Shown here piece by piece: positions 7,808-16,668 of a DNA stretch of 64,000 nt (positions within the stretch are counted from its first letter, which is position 1; every line of letters begins with the position of its first letter). The notes beneath the pieces are model-generated. The model was not told the DNA's origin. It saw nothing but the letters and a program-made list of their open reading frames with translations, and ran no database searches. Source of the DNA: Rhodococcus sp. B7740 (GTDB taxonomy: Bacteria; Actinomycetota; Actinomycetes; Mycobacteriales; Mycobacteriaceae); NCBI RefSeq assembly GCF_000954115.1, contig NZ_CP010797.1, forward strand, positions 3,844,001 to 3,908,000, given 5' to 3'. The position numbers and the translations under genes are program-made.

Positions 7808-8668
7808 TCAGATCGTGCGCAGGTGCCGCTGCTTTCGATGAGAGCGTAACCGGCCGAGTTCGTCCAGCGCAGAACGAGATTGCGCATCGACAGGCCGGTA
7901 GACGATCAAACGTAGATCAGGGTCGCCGAGTGGAGTGAGGACATCGAACGTCACGGTCACCGGTCCGACGAGCGGATGTCGCATCGGTTTGTCACCGCGG
8001 CTGCGCACCGACACTTCACGGGACTGCCAGTAGCGGGCGAATTCTGCGCTGCCTCGTTCGAGTTCGTCGATCGAGGCGGCGAGCTCCTGGTCGTGAGAGT
8101 GGTTCACCCATGCGGCACGCAGGTCTGCCACCGCGCCTCGGACGACGTCGTCGCGTGCCTCGTAGAATCCGTCGAATCGGCTGTCCAGGAAACACATTCG
8201 TAGAACATTGCGCTCCGACACCGGGCGTTCGTCGATGTCGAGGAGGAGTGCGGCCATGGTGTCGTTCGCGGCGAGGATGTCGAGTCGGTGGTTGAGTACC
8301 ATCGCCGGTAGCGGACCGATGTCGTCGATCAACGCTCGGATGCCGTCGGGCACCTGCTGGACGGCGGGTCGGTCGGGTGCGCGATGGCCGGCGAGCGTGA
8401 ACAGGTAGCCCGTCTGATCAGCAGACAACTTCAGCGCATTCGACAGTGACTTCACCACTTGGGCGGACGGCCTGACATCACGTGCCTGTTCGAGACGAAC
8501 GAGGTAATCCACGCTCACACCGGCCAACGCAGCGACCTCCTCACGCCGCAGACCGGGCGTTCGTGATGCCCCTATCCGAGGTGGTAGACCGACGTCCGAC
8601 GGGATCAGCGCCTCGCGCCTGGCGCGCAGAAATGCCGCCAGTTCGTCTCGACCCAGGTGCCCGCTCAC
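7808..8668 (-). CDS. XRE-family regulator with MmyB-like ligand domain
   Basis: This 286-residue protein with a GTG start has an N-terminal helix-turn-helix (GLRREEVAALAGVSVDYLVR, about 47-66) and a PAS-like MmyB ligand-binding C-terminal domain. The latter is marked by ALIDDIGPLPAMVLNHRLDI and the ending LRLIVYRPVDAQS. Such proteins are among the commonest actinobacterial single-component regulators and frequently control a divergent oxidoreductase. Here the divergent gene, 127 bases away, is an aldo/keto reductase, the probable target. An earlier ATG exists at 8779, but it would overlap the promoter region, and the family starts near SGHLGRDELAAFL. Confidence 0.88.
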   Translation of the reverse strand: MSGHLGRDELAAFLRARREALIPSDVGLPPRIGASRTPGLRREEVAALAGVSVDYLVRLEQARDVRPSAQVVKSLSNALKLSADQTGYLFTLAGHRAPDRPAVQQVPDGIRALIDDIGPLPAMVLNHRLDILAANDTMAALLLDIDERPVSERNVLRMCFLDSRFDGFYEARDDVVRGAVADLRAAWVNHSHDQELAASIDELERGSAEFARYWQSREVSVRSRGDKPMRHPLVGPVTVTFDVLTPLGDPDLRLIVYRPVDAQSRSALDELGRLRSHRKQRHLRTI

Positions 8669-8795
8669 CCGATCCACGGTAGGGCACTCGGGCGCGATCG
8701 GCCTGGTATCGCTCTTCCCAGGATGATCTGGTCCTTTCCGTTCCCCCTCGGTGCCAGGACGGTGAGTGGGACCGGACACGAAGGAGACATGACCG

Positions 8796-9869
8796 ATGAC
8801 ACGTTTGGACGACTACCGACTGCTGGGCCGCTCCGGTCTGCGAGTTTCACCTCTGTCGCTGGGAACCATGACATTCGGCGATGCGTGGGGTTGGGGTGCG
8901 GAGGAGGAAGACTCGAGGAAAATCTTCGACGCCTACCTCGACGCCGGCGGAAACATGGTCGACACCGCCAACATCTACACCGACGGACAGTCGGAGCGGT
9001 ACCTGGGTACATTTCTCCGGGGCCGCCGCGATTCGGTCGTCGTCGCGACGAAATACGCGGCTACGCGTGATCCGTCGGATCCGAACGCAGGTGGGGGCGG
9101 TAGAAAGAGTCTCCGCGCGTCCGTCGAAGCAAGCCTGAGGAATCTCGGTACCGACTACATCGACCTGCTGTATGTGCACGCGTGGGACCGTATGACGCCG
9201 AGTGACGAGATCATCGCTTCGCTCGGTGAGCTGGTCCGTTCGGGAAAGGTTCTGTACATAGGAATTTCGGACACACCGGCATGGGAAGTCGCGCGAATGC
9301 AGACCACCGCGGAATTGCGCGGGTGGCCGCCGTTCGCGGCACTTCAGGTGGAGTACAGCTTGATCGAGAGAACAACCGAGCGGGAATTGTTGCCGATGGC
9401 AGCGAGTTTGGGCCTCGGTGTGATTCCTTGGGCTCCCCTCGGCGGTGGCGTGTTGACGGGCAAATACTCTGCCGCAGACCTTGCGACGGCGGGCTCGGAC
9501 AGCCCAGTGGGAACCCGTCGCGATCACGCCAAGGCGAACGGAACGCTGACCACGCGGGGGCTCGCAGTCGCGGACGCCGTCGTCGGTGTCGCACGCGAAC
9601 TCGGGGCGTCCGCGGCTCAGGTGGCGCTGGCATGGACGCTCAGGCATCCGTCGGTCGTCAGCTCGCTGATCGGCGCGCGTACTCCGGAACAGTTGCAGGA
9701 GAACATCTCTGCGCTCGATGTCACCCTCGACGACTCCCACCTCGATGCACTGCACGCAGCCAGCGTTATCGACCTGGGGTTTCCGCACGAATTCCTGATG
9801 CGACCGATGGTGCGCGGCGTCACCACCGGCCGCACCTCGGTTCGGCCCCGTCCCATCAGGACCTGGTGA
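8796..9869 (+). CDS. Aldo/keto reductase
   Basis: This 357-residue NADPH-dependent oxidoreductase has the TIM-barrel aldo/keto reductase fold. The catalytic tetrad is visible as D56 and Y61 in DTANIYTDGQSE, K86 in VATKYA and H128 in LLYVHAWD. The cofactor-binding end is present at LSSLIGARTPEQLQENI-like residues. GGAG lies nine bases before the ATG. It is divergent from an XRE/MmyB regulator that probably controls it. It most resembles the subgroup acting on aldehydes and ketones, close to the potassium-channel beta subunit. The physiological substrate cannot be inferred. Confidence 0.92.
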   Translation: MTRLDDYRLLGRSGLRVSPLSLGTMTFGDAWGWGAEEEDSRKIFDAYLDAGGNMVDTANIYTDGQSERYLGTFLRGRRDSVVVATKYAATRDPSDPNAGGGGRKSLRASVEASLRNLGTDYIDLLYVHAWDRMTPSDEIIASLGELVRSGKVLYIGISDTPAWEVARMQTTAELRGWPPFAALQVEYSLIERTTERELLPMAASLGLGVIPWAPLGGGVLTGKYSAADLATAGSDSPVGTRRDHAKANGTLTTRGLAVADAVVGVARELGASAAQVALAWTLRHPSVVSSLIGARTPEQLQENISALDVTLDDSHLDALHAASVIDLGFPHEFLMRPMVRGVTTGRTSVRPRPIRTW

Positions 9870-9881
9870 ACCGGGGAATCC

Positions 9882-10343
9882 TTACGTCGGAGGACGTCGA
9901 AAGATCATGGGATCACCGTCGTCGACGAGTGTGAACCCGGCACGCTCGAGCACCCGACGTGAGGCACTGTTGGCCGGATACACCTGCGCCGCCATCGGGA
10001 GACCATCCGTGTGATCCCGCGCGAGGTCGATCAGTTCGCCGGCGTAGCCACGACCCCATTGGGTCGGATGCACCCAGTACCCGACTTCGATGTGATCCGA
10101 TCGTCGAGTCAGGCTGAGCAAGCCGACGGGGTGTCGATCCTCGGCGGTGCCGATGAACCATCTCGGCACGTCCGGCGTTCGGGTGTCCTCGGCGTTCAGG
10201 GAACGTGAGAAACGACCATCGAAATAGTCTCTACTCCAGGGTTTTCCATCACCGACCCATCGGACGACCTCCGGGTCCGACGCCATCGAGAAGAGAAAAT
10301 CGGTGTCGGACGGGACAGCAGCGCGCAGCTTCAGTCGAGTCAC
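9882..10343 (-). CDS. GNAT-family N-acetyltransferase (RimJ/RimL type)
   Basis: This 153-residue acetyl-CoA-dependent acetyltransferase opens with LKLRAAVPSDTDFLFSMASD. It carries the acetyl-CoA loop GYWVHPTQWGRGYAGELIDL at about 97-116 (Q/RxxGxG/A type) and the later SASRRVLERAGF motif, a pattern typical of RimJ/RimL-like enzymes that modify protein N-termini or small amines. It overlaps the upstream cupin gene by four bases, so the two are co-translated. The substrate is unknown. Confidence 0.87.
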   Translation of the reverse strand: MTRLKLRAAVPSDTDFLFSMASDPEVVRWVGDGKPWSRDYFDGRFSRSLNAEDTRTPDVPRWFIGTAEDRHPVGLLSLTRRSDHIEVGYWVHPTQWGRGYAGELIDLARDHTDGLPMAAQVYPANSASRRVLERAGFTLVDDGDPMIFRRPPT

Positions 10344-10723
10344 AACTCGTGGACCTGCGAAGTCATCTCTCCGCCAACATCCCCGGTGTTGACGGTGCCC
10401 GCCCTCTCGAACAGCAACGCCGACACCTCCTCGACGGCCTTGGGACAGTGCTCGACGCCTGCCGGGACGACGAAGATATCACCAGGTCCGAGAACGACGT
10501 CCCGGTCGCGCAGCTGGATGATCAGTTCCCCGCGGTGGACGAAGAACATCTCGTCTGTGTCCGGGTGTGTGTGCCAGACGAATTCGCCGAGCAGCTTGAC
10601 GACCTTCACGTCGTAGTCGTTGACGCTGACGAGTCGGTGAGGCTGCCAGGGCTTGTCGATCTTGTTCAGTGCGTCGTCGACATTGCGCTTGTTGCTGTCG
10701 GCACTGTCGCGGTCGATGCTCAC
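10340..10723 (-). CDS. Cupin-domain protein
   Basis: This 127-residue single-domain cupin carries motif 1, FVWHTHPDTDEMFFVHRGEL (about 49-68, with metal-binding histidines and a glutamate), and motif 2, GDIFVVPAGVEHCPKA (about 82-97). These metal-binding barrels range from isomerases and dioxygenases to sugar-binding proteins. A four-base overlap with the downstream GNAT gene indicates one transcript. The function cannot be narrowed from sequence. Confidence 0.88.
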   Translation of the reverse strand: MSIDRDSADSNKRNVDDALNKIDKPWQPHRLVSVNDYDVKVVKLLGEFVWHTHPDTDEMFFVHRGELIIQLRDRDVVLGPGDIFVVPAGVEHCPKAVEEVSALLFERAGTVNTGDVGGEMTSQVHEL

Positions 10724-11038
10724 AGGGCTGCCCTTCGTCGTCGATCGAGTCGGCTCGATGAAATTCTACCTGCGTCGTGACCCGGCGACGGTCCGCACGG
10801 ATCGCTGCGAACGAGCTCACCCCGCCCGACACTTTCCCGGACGGGACCACGGTGAACAACCCGATACACCTGCTGCGCAACACGTTTGATCTCGAATCGG
10901 TCGACATCCGGTCCGGCGGTCGCAGCGACGGTCGGACGCTCGAGAACAGACGAAGAGCAGTAGGCTGCTGGTGACGTGAACACGGTACCGGCACGAACAG
11001 TCGGCCGTCATCGAATTGTCGCAAGGAGGACCGGCCGC
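10724..11038. other. 315-bp intergenic region between divergent cupin and dehalogenase genes
   Basis: This gap holds the promoters of the divergent cupin-GNAT and dehalogenase units. A clear AAGGAGG ribosome-binding site precedes the dehalogenase ATG at 11039. A 65-codon frame beginning GTG at 10777 exists, but it has no ribosome-binding site and no recognisable family signature, so it is not called as a gene. No strong palindrome or terminator was seen. Confidence 0.5.
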
Positions 11039-11764
11039 ATGAATCTCGCCGACTACGACGTCCTGAGCTTCGATTGCTACGGAACGCTGATCGATTGGGA
11101 AGCGGGCATCCTCGAGGTGCTCAGACCATGGGCGCAGCAGGCCGGTTCTCCGCTGTCCGACGACGAGCTTCTCGAGATGCACGGCGTCAACGAATCTCAG
11201 GCGCAGCGGGATTCACCCTCTGCGCTGTACCCGCGGATACTCGCCGATGCTTTCGCGCAGACCGGGCGCGCATTGGGAATACCTGTATCGGCCGAGTGGG
11301 CGGACAAGCTCGGGGCCTCCGTTTCGGATTGGCCGGCATTCGAGGACTCCGGCACCGCCTTGGCGTCTCTCGGTGAGAGCTACAAGCTCGTCATACTGTC
11401 CAATGTGCACCGCGACGGTTTCGCAGGTAGCAACCGCCGGCTCGGCGTGCAGTTCGATGCCATCGTGACCGCGGAGGACGTCAAGGCCTACAAACCGGCC
11501 GACAACCACTTCGACGCGCTCGATGGAGTCCTCGAGATGCTGGGTGTTCCACGATCACGGCTACTCCATGTTGCACAGAGCCTGTTCCACGATCACGTAC
11601 CGGCGAAACGGCACGGCATCGCCTCGGTGTGGATCGATCGGCGACACGATCGCCTCGGATGGGGAGCAACACCGGAGCCGTCCGAGCAATACAGCGTCGA
11701 CATGAAATTCCCGAGCATGGCCGCATTCGCAGCAGCGGCCCGCGAAGCCCGCTCGGATGCGTAA
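11039..11764 (+). CDS. Haloacid dehalogenase-like hydrolase, type II
   Basis: This 241-residue protein belongs to the HAD superfamily, close to (S)-2-haloacid dehalogenases. The nucleophile aspartate lies in SFDCYGTLIDWE (about 9-20), and motif 2 is ILSNVHRDG. The conserved lysine is at VKAYKPAD, and the C-terminal LFHDHVPAKRHGIASVWIDR is characteristic of type II dehalogenases and related phosphatases. A strong AAGGAGG precedes the ATG. True dehalogenase activity is not guaranteed, since many members hydrolyse phosphate esters. The small membrane-protein gene downstream overlaps it by eight bases. Confidence 0.85.
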   Translation: MNLADYDVLSFDCYGTLIDWEAGILEVLRPWAQQAGSPLSDDELLEMHGVNESQAQRDSPSALYPRILADAFAQTGRALGIPVSAEWADKLGASVSDWPAFEDSGTALASLGESYKLVILSNVHRDGFAGSNRRLGVQFDAIVTAEDVKAYKPADNHFDALDGVLEMLGVPRSRLLHVAQSLFHDHVPAKRHGIASVWIDRRHDRLGWGATPEPSEQYSVDMKFPSMAAFAAAAREARSDA

Positions 11765-11993
11765 GGTCTCCGCACTGATTGGATTCTCACTCGGGCTCAT
11801 CGCGTCGATCGGTATCGTCCTGTGGACGGGCGCACCGCGTCGAGTGAATTACACGTTCGTCGCAGGCCATTCGCAGTACTCGGAGTTCCTGGGTATGCCT
11901 GGGCCGCTGGGCGCACTCGTAGTCGGTTTGCCTGTTCTGGGAGCAGTCGTCGGCTTAGTTGTAGGCGTGCTGATGTCGAGGGCGCGAGGGTAA
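11757..11993 (+). CDS. Small two-helix membrane protein
   Basis: This 78-residue protein has membrane helices at about 5-24 and 50-72 and a short polar loop between them. It overlaps the 3' end of the dehalogenase gene by eight bases, so it is probably translated from the same message. No family was recognised. Its composition suggests a conserved actinobacterial small membrane protein, but no function is proposed. Confidence 0.6.
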   Translation: MRKVSALIGFSLGLIASIGIVLWTGAPRRVNYTFVAGHSQYSEFLGMPGPLGALVVGLPVLGAVVGLVVGVLMSRARG

Positions 11994-12030
11994 CCCGATC
12001 CCGCGCGAGGTGGCCCGCACCGCCTGATCG

Positions 12031-12486
12031 TCACCAATGCCAGGCGTTGCCTCCGACGTTCTCGATCGTTCGTTGCAGGACCTCGATGGTGGTCACGAAG
12101 TCTGCCTCACTGATGCCCCTCATGCGCTCCTCCTGCAGCATGTTCTGGAGATCGGCTGCGCGCCGGAACACGTCGCGACCATCCGGGGTGAACGTCAGAC
12201 GTGAATTCGATTCCACGATCCAACCTTTGGACTCCGCGGAGTCGATGGCCTCGACGATGACCTCCGGGGTGTCGTTGTGACCGATCTTCTCGATCGTCTC
12301 GGCGCGCTCGGCTCCTGCGGGATGCAGCGAGATCTGATGTAGCAGCCACCATTCGGGTTGTGTGACGCCTATTTCGTGGAGCGCGCCGCGGGTCCGCGCC
12401 CGAATGGCTTCACCCGCTCGTGCGGTCCAGAACCCGATGGGCTGACGCTCTGGCGGCTGCATCGGTCTGCTGGTTGTCGTTGTCAT
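12031..12486 (-). CDS. MarR-family winged-helix regulator
   Basis: This 151-residue protein starts with FWTARAGEAIRARTRGALHE after a short polar leader. It has the MarR core WWLLHQISLHPAG..., a winged-helix recognition region and the wing at GWIVESNSRLTFTPDGRDVF. A perfect 7-6-7 palindrome (12502-12521) lies just upstream, in the spacer shared with the divergent membrane-protein gene, and is the probable operator. The regulator is therefore likely to repress itself and that gene. The ligand is unknown. Confidence 0.85.
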   Translation of the reverse strand: MTTTTSRPMQPPERQPIGFWTARAGEAIRARTRGALHEIGVTQPEWWLLHQISLHPAGAERAETIEKIGHNDTPEVIVEAIDSAESKGWIVESNSRLTFTPDGRDVFRRAADLQNMLQEERMRGISEADFVTTIEVLQRTIENVGGNAWHW

Positions 12487-12501
12487 GAGGCTGACCCTAA
12501 A

Positions 12502-12521
12502 ACCTGAACCGAACTTCAGGT
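12502..12521. promoter_or_regulatory. Perfect 7-6-7 palindrome, probable MarR operator
   Basis: ACCTGAA CCGAAC TTCAGGT is a perfect inverted repeat of about two helical half-turns. It lies in the 54-base spacer between the divergent MarR gene and the membrane-protein gene. Its size and place fit a MarR dimer site controlling both promoters. Confidence 0.65.
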
Positions 12522-12540
12522 CAAGGGTAGAGTCCCGCCC

Positions 12541-13194
12541 GTGGACAGCCCATCAGGGAAGAAGCTGGTTGCAATGCTCGCGGCAGTCGGGGCCTCGACG
12601 GGCGCAGCCGCAGCGGTGGTCTGGCATGTCGCCGTTGTCGATCCGCAGGACCTGGGAGTGACCTACGCCCGTCCTAGTTGGTTCCCAGTGTTGCTCTATC
12701 TCGTCGGTGCCGGGCTGGGGATCGGTTTGATCGCAGCGTCGTTTCTCGTCGATTCGGGCGTACGTCTCGTCCAGGATCGGCAGCGCAGTCGCATCCACCT
12801 GTTCGCGCTGCTGATCGTCATCGGCGCGGGTCTGGGAGCCGGCAGCGCCCTCGCCTGGACGCACTGGCCGCCGCAGCCGACCGAAGTCGTTGTCACGCCG
12901 CCGCTGTCGTGGCCTCGATACTTCGAGAGCCACGGCAGCACCACTGGGCTGCACCAGTCGCTCTACGGCGTCGCCATCGGAGAAATCTCCGTCGAGCCCG
13001 ACGTCGATACGACGTCCGCGACGATCCATCTCGAAAATGAAGCGACTCCATCGACCTTCACCCCCACCATCGGCGATCCGTGGTTGGTGTTTCCGATCGG
13101 TGGAGTAGCGATTGCAGCGTTGGCCGCATTGTCGTTGTCGCTGCGGGACTTCCGCCTGACCGTTTTGTCGCGCTCGGATCAGGACGCTGTGTGA
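12541..13194 (+). CDS. Membrane protein of unknown function
   Basis: This 217-residue protein with a GTG start has four hydrophobic helices, at about 8-28, 47-68, 83-104 and 180-199. A polar extracytoplasmic region of roughly 75 residues (106-180) contains TTSATIHLENEATPSTFTP. No known family was recognised. It is divergent from a MarR gene with a palindrome between them, so its expression is probably controlled by that regulator. A transporter or sensor role cannot be distinguished. Confidence 0.65.
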   Translation: MDSPSGKKLVAMLAAVGASTGAAAAVVWHVAVVDPQDLGVTYARPSWFPVLLYLVGAGLGIGLIAASFLVDSGVRLVQDRQRSRIHLFALLIVIGAGLGAGSALAWTHWPPQPTEVVVTPPLSWPRYFESHGSTTGLHQSLYGVAIGEISVEPDVDTTSATIHLENEATPSTFTPTIGDPWLVFPIGGVAIAALAALSLSLRDFRLTVLSRSDQDAV

Positions 13195-13200
13195 CGAGCC

Positions 13201-13413
13201 TTATTCGTCGGTGCGCAGTTGGTCGACCAGTGCGAACAGTCGGCCCAGGTAGTCGCTGTGGAAGATCTCCGTCGCGCGGATTTTGGCGTCTCCGTCGAGA
13301 CCGAATTGAAGATTGACGAGTTCGACCCCGATGGCGACGCGTCGAGCATCGAGTTGTTCGAGTTCGGCGGCGAGAGCGTCGACCTTGGCAACCGGAGACA
13401 GTTCGTCAGTCAT
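13201..13413 (-). CDS. Small conserved-type protein, unknown
   Basis: This 70-residue acidic, helix-prone protein starts with MTDELSPVAKVDALAAELEQ. It contains heptad-like leucines and could form a coiled coil. It lies 16 bases downstream of the mraY stop on the same strand and may be co-transcribed with it. No family or function was recognised. The frame is plausible because the opposite strand offers no competing gene. Confidence 0.5.
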   Translation of the reverse strand: MTDELSPVAKVDALAAELEQLDARRVAIGVELVNLQFGLDGDAKIRATEIFHSDYLGRLFALVDQLRTDE

Positions 13414-13429
13414 CCCAGAATCGTAGAGG

Positions 13430-14500
13430 TCAGCCGACGGCGGCGAGGAACTCGCTGTAGAACAACCCGAGCCCCAGTGCCGACGCGATGGCAGCGAACA
13501 GCCACAGTCGGATGATGACCGTCGTTTCCGCCCAGCCGGCCAGCTCGAAATGGTGGTGGATGGGTGCCATGCGGAACGGTCGCTTTCCGGTGCTCTTGAA
13601 CGACGCGACCTGGATGACGACGGAGGCGCTCTCGGCGACGAACAGGGCTCCGAAGACGAGGGCGATCAGTTCGGTCTTGCTCACGATCGACAGGCCTGCG
13701 AGCAGTCCGCCGAGGGCGAGTGAGCCGGTGTCGCCCATGAAGATCTTCGCCGGAGCTGCGTTCCACCAGAGGAATCCGATGCAGGCACCCGCGGCAGCCG
13801 CGCAGACGACGGCGAGGTCGAGTGGATCGCGCACCTGGTAGCACCCGGCCACGGAGTTGGTGGCGCAGGATTGCCGGTACTGCCAGAACGTCATCACCGT
13901 GTACGCGCCGAGGACGAGTGTCATCGATCCTGCGGCCAAGCCGTCGAGACCGTCGGTGAGGTTGACCGCATTGGACCAGGCGACGACCAGGAAGACACAG
14001 AACAGCACGAAGACGATCGGGGCCATGGTGAAGAACGTGGACTGGCGTACCAACGACAGTTCGACATTGCCCGGAGTCAGTCCGTTCCCATTGCGGAACT
14101 GCAGCGCCAGCACGGCGAAGATCACCGCTGCACTGATCTGCCCGACGTACTTGCCGGTCGCCTTGAGTCCGAGGCTTCGCTTCATTCGAAGCTTGATGTA
14201 GTCGTCGAGGAATCCGACGACTCCGAGTGCCGTCGCAAGAGCGAGTATCAACAGCGCCGAAGCCGACGGTCCGTCGCCGCCCATCGTCACCAGGTGGGAG
14301 CCGAGGTAACCGGCCCACAGGCCGACGATGATCGCGACGCCGCCCATCGTCGGCGTTCCTCGCTTGGCGTGGTGACTTGCCGGACCCTCGACACGGATCT
14401 CCTGGCCGAATCCCTGCCGGGTGAACAGCGCGATGAGAAATGGAGTCAACAGAATCGAGACCGCCAACGCGATTCCACCGGCGATGAGAATGTTGATCAT
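13430..14500 (-). CDS. mraY: Phospho-N-acetylmuramoyl-pentapeptide transferase (MraY), stand-alone copy
   Basis: This 356-residue membrane enzyme with about ten helices transfers phospho-MurNAc-pentapeptide to undecaprenyl phosphate, making lipid I for peptidoglycan. Catalytic landmarks are all intact: D99 and D100 in [21 protein letters not shown] (176-189), FMGDTGS (254-260) and the APIHHHFE histidine cluster (312-319). In most actinobacteria mraY sits in the division and cell-wall cluster between murF and murD. Here no mur or fts gene is nearby, so this is probably a paralogue or a relocated gene. The intact catalytic residues indicate that it is functional. Confidence 0.93.
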   Translation of the reverse strand: MINILIAGGIALAVSILLTPFLIALFTRQGFGQEIRVEGPASHHAKRGTPTMGGVAIIVGLWAGYLGSHLVTMGGDGPSASALLILALATALGVVGFLDDYIKLRMKRSLGLKATGKYVGQISAAVIFAVLALQFRNGNGLTPGNVELSLVRQSTFFTMAPIVFVLFCVFLVVAWSNAVNLTDGLDGLAAGSMTLVLGAYTVMTFWQYRQSCATNSVAGCYQVRDPLDLAVVCAAAAGACIGFLWWNAAPAKIFMGDTGSLALGGLLAGLSIVSKTELIALVFGALFVAESASVVIQVASFKSTGKRPFRMAPIHHHFELAGWAETTVIIRLWLFAAIASALGLGLFYSEFLAAVG

Positions 14501-14617
14501 GCGTTGAAGCCCACTCTTCCTCTGTGCTGCTGTTCCTCACCGAGATGCTCGTCGAGCACCGCGGGATACTGTGCCAAACGAATCCGCAAAAGTCGCATTG
14601 CGTGACGAAGGCGTTAC

Positions 14618-15442
14618 TCAGGGTTGGTAGGCGCTCGGCGGCATTCCGACCAGTTCGGTGAACTCCCGAGTGAAGTGAGCCTGGTCGAACCAGCCGTATC
14701 GGGCGGCCAGGTCTGCCAGCGGACCCGAGTAGCCGTTGTCGAGTTCACTGACAGCGTCGTGAATCCGATACCGCCCGAGCACCCACTTGGGCGTCGCGCC
14801 GACGTAGCGCTCGAACAGCCGTTGCAATCGACGAGTGCCGATTGCGCACCGCTGTTCCACCTGTGCGACGCGAACCAGCGTCCGGTCGCGCAGCATCGTC
14901 GTGATGATGTCCAGGACGGTCCGGTACTCCGGTTCCACGTCACGGGCATAGGGCGCGAGAACCGAGTCGACGACGGTTCGGCAGTGGTCGGCATTGAGAT
15001 GTCCTCCCAGCTCGGCCAGTGCAGCAACGGTCTCGGCTCGGAACGGGGTCGGCGGCGCGACCGAGACGTCGCGCAGATTTCGGGCCACGGTTCCGGTGAA
15101 ACTCGCGTAGCCGCCGGGACGGAACTTGACCCCGAACACCCAACCGGATTCGGCGAGCACGACGTCGAAGCGACGGGTGAGCACGCCCGTCACGACCACC
15201 GGTTCGACGACGCCTTCCCGGGTCCAGCCGTGCTCGACGCTCAACGTGCAGGCCGGGTGTGGGAGCGTCGAGCTGCGATACGAGATGTCCGACGGCAGAT
15301 CCCATCGCAGCTGCCAGTAGTTCTCGACCCACGGTTCCAACGCCGTTGCACACGGCAGCCGTGTCAGATCGACATACCGAGCCAGCTGATCCGGCCGCAG
15401 GACGCCGGACTGGGTGGCTGTCGCGTTTTTCCTATCCGGCAC
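14618..15442 (-). CDS. AraC-family transcriptional regulator
   Basis: This 274-residue protein begins at GTG 15442. It has an N-terminal domain of unknown-ligand type followed by the AraC double helix-turn-helix at the C-terminus (CAIGTRRLQRLFERYVGATP and LAARYGWFDQAHFTREFTEL). DUF6597-like N-domains with the PHPACTLSVEH segment are usual in this subgroup. It is divergent from a VOC gene 45 bases away, which may be its target. The longer upstream frame is a shadow of that gene. Confidence 0.85.
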   Translation of the reverse strand: MPDRKNATATQSGVLRPDQLARYVDLTRLPCATALEPWVENYWQLRWDLPSDISYRSSTLPHPACTLSVEHGWTREGVVEPVVVTGVLTRRFDVVLAESGWVFGVKFRPGGYASFTGTVARNLRDVSVAPPTPFRAETVAALAELGGHLNADHCRTVVDSVLAPYARDVEPEYRTVLDIITTMLRDRTLVRVAQVEQRCAIGTRRLQRLFERYVGATPKWVLGRYRIHDAVSELDNGYSGPLADLAARYGWFDQAHFTREFTELVGMPPSAYQP

Positions 15443-15487
15443 GCGCGTCAGTGTAGGAGCCTGGTCCGACACGAAAAGGAGAACACC

Positions 15488-15865
15488 ATGACCGAGACAC
15501 CCGTTGCCACGCTGAAGATGGTCACCCTGGACTGTGCAGACCCTACGGCCAGCGCGGAATTCTGGTCGTCGTTGCTGGGCTGGAGCGTTGTGCACGCGGA
15601 GCAGGACTACGCGATGCTGCAGGGTCCGAGCAGTGCGCTCGGATTCGGTCGCGTCGACGATTACCAACCGCCGTCGTGGCCCAACGCCAACGGCAGCAAG
15701 CAGTTTCACTTCGATCTGGCGGTCGAGGACCTCGATGTCGCGGCGTCGGCTGCGGTGGAGCTGGGTGCGACGCTGCCCGAGGACCAGCCGGGCGATACCT
15801 GGCGGGTGCTGCTGGATCCGGCCGGGCATCCGTTCTGTCTGACGAATGCCGCGAACTGGGGCTGA
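15488..15865 (+). CDS. VOC-family protein (glyoxalase/bleomycin-resistance fold)
   Basis: This 125-residue protein has paired betaalphabetabetabeta modules, with LKMVTLDCADPTASAEFWSS at the start of module 1, QFHFDLAVEDLDVAASAAVE in module 2 and the closing DPAGHPFCL. Its AKxDD-type beta strands fit a small-molecule-binding VOC protein, possibly metal-dependent. An AAAGGAG site precedes the ATG. It begins a block of three VOC genes and is divergent from an AraC regulator. The substrate is unknown. Confidence 0.85.
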   Translation: MTETPVATLKMVTLDCADPTASAEFWSSLLGWSVVHAEQDYAMLQGPSSALGFGRVDDYQPPSWPNANGSKQFHFDLAVEDLDVAASAAVELGATLPEDQPGDTWRVLLDPAGHPFCLTNAANWG

Positions 15866-15884
15866 CACGGCTAGCCTTGTCGTC

Positions 15885-16271
15885 GTGAAACCACGTCTGG
15901 CAGGAATCGAGATCGTCGTCGCCGATATGGCCGCAGCTCTGGCGTTCTATCGCGTTCTGGGACTGGACATTCCGGCCGACGCCGATGCCGAGCAGCACGT
16001 AGAGGTCGACCTCGGCGGCGTCAGGTTGCTGTTCGACCTGCCGTCGACCATCGAGTCGTTCGATCCGACGTGGACGCCGCCCAGCGGGGGCCACCGCGTC
16101 GCGCTCGCGTTCGATTGCGGTTCCGCCGCCGGAGTGGACGCGGCGTGGGCAGCGGTGACCGAGGCGGGGTACACCGGACACCTGCAGCCGTGGGATGCGT
16201 TCTGGGGGCAGCGTTATGCCGTCGTACACGATCCCGACGGCACCACCGTCGATCTGTACGCGAACCTCTGA
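15885..16271 (+). CDS. VOC-family protein, second of three
   Basis: This 128-residue VOC-fold protein starts at GTG 15885, only 19 bases after the previous VOC stop, so the two are co-transcribed. Module 1 is LAGIEIVVADMAAALAFYRV. Module 2 ends in WGQRYAVVHDPDGTTVDLYA, the DPDGT turn typical of glyoxalase-like proteins. It belongs to a different subgroup from its neighbour. The function is not known. Confidence 0.85.
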   Translation: MKPRLAGIEIVVADMAAALAFYRVLGLDIPADADAEQHVEVDLGGVRLLFDLPSTIESFDPTWTPPSGGHRVALAFDCGSAAGVDAAWAAVTEAGYTGHLQPWDAFWGQRYAVVHDPDGTTVDLYANL

Positions 16272-16275
16272 GGCG

Positions 16276-16668
16276 TCAGCTCGACGGAGCGATGATCTGA
16301 ATCAGGTTGCCGCAGGTGTCGTCGAACACCGCAGTGATCACCGGGCCCATCTCGGTGGGCTGCTGAGTGAACCGAACGCCCAGGCCGATGAGCCGATCGT
16401 ATTCTGCTGCAACACTGTCCACCGCGAACTGTGTGAACGGGATGCCGTCCGCGAACAGTGCATCCTTGAACGGTGCGGTTGCGGGATGACCGCTGGGCTC
16501 GAGCAGCAACTCGGTGCCTTCAGGATCCTGCGGCGAGACGACCGTGAGCCAACGATCGGGGCCACCCATGGCTACGTCGTGCTTGACGACGAAGCCCAGT
16601 ACCTCAGTGTAGAACGTCAGCGCTTTGCTCTGATCGTCGACGAAGACGCTGGTGATGTCGATTCTCAT
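16276..16668 (-). CDS. VOC-family protein, third of three
   Basis: This 130-residue VOC protein starts with MRIDITSVFVDDQSKALTFY, and its centre contains TVVSPQDPEGTELLLEP. The C-terminus FDDTCGNLIQIIAP carries the usual metal-side glutamine and asparagine region. It converges on the second VOC gene, four bases apart, and overlaps the upstream DinB gene by four bases. The pair therefore forms a two-gene unit separate from the other VOC genes. Confidence 0.88.
   Translation of the reverse strand: MRIDITSVFVDDQSKALTFYTEVLGFVVKHDVAMGGPDRWLTVVSPQDPEGTELLLEPSGHPATAPFKDALFADGIPFTQFAVDSVAAEYDRLIGLGVRFTQQPTEMGPVITAVFDDTCGNLIQIIAPSS

Noticed and set aside
10777..10974. 65-codon frame in the cupin-dehalogenase gap
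   Set aside because: No ribosome-binding site and no recognisable domain.
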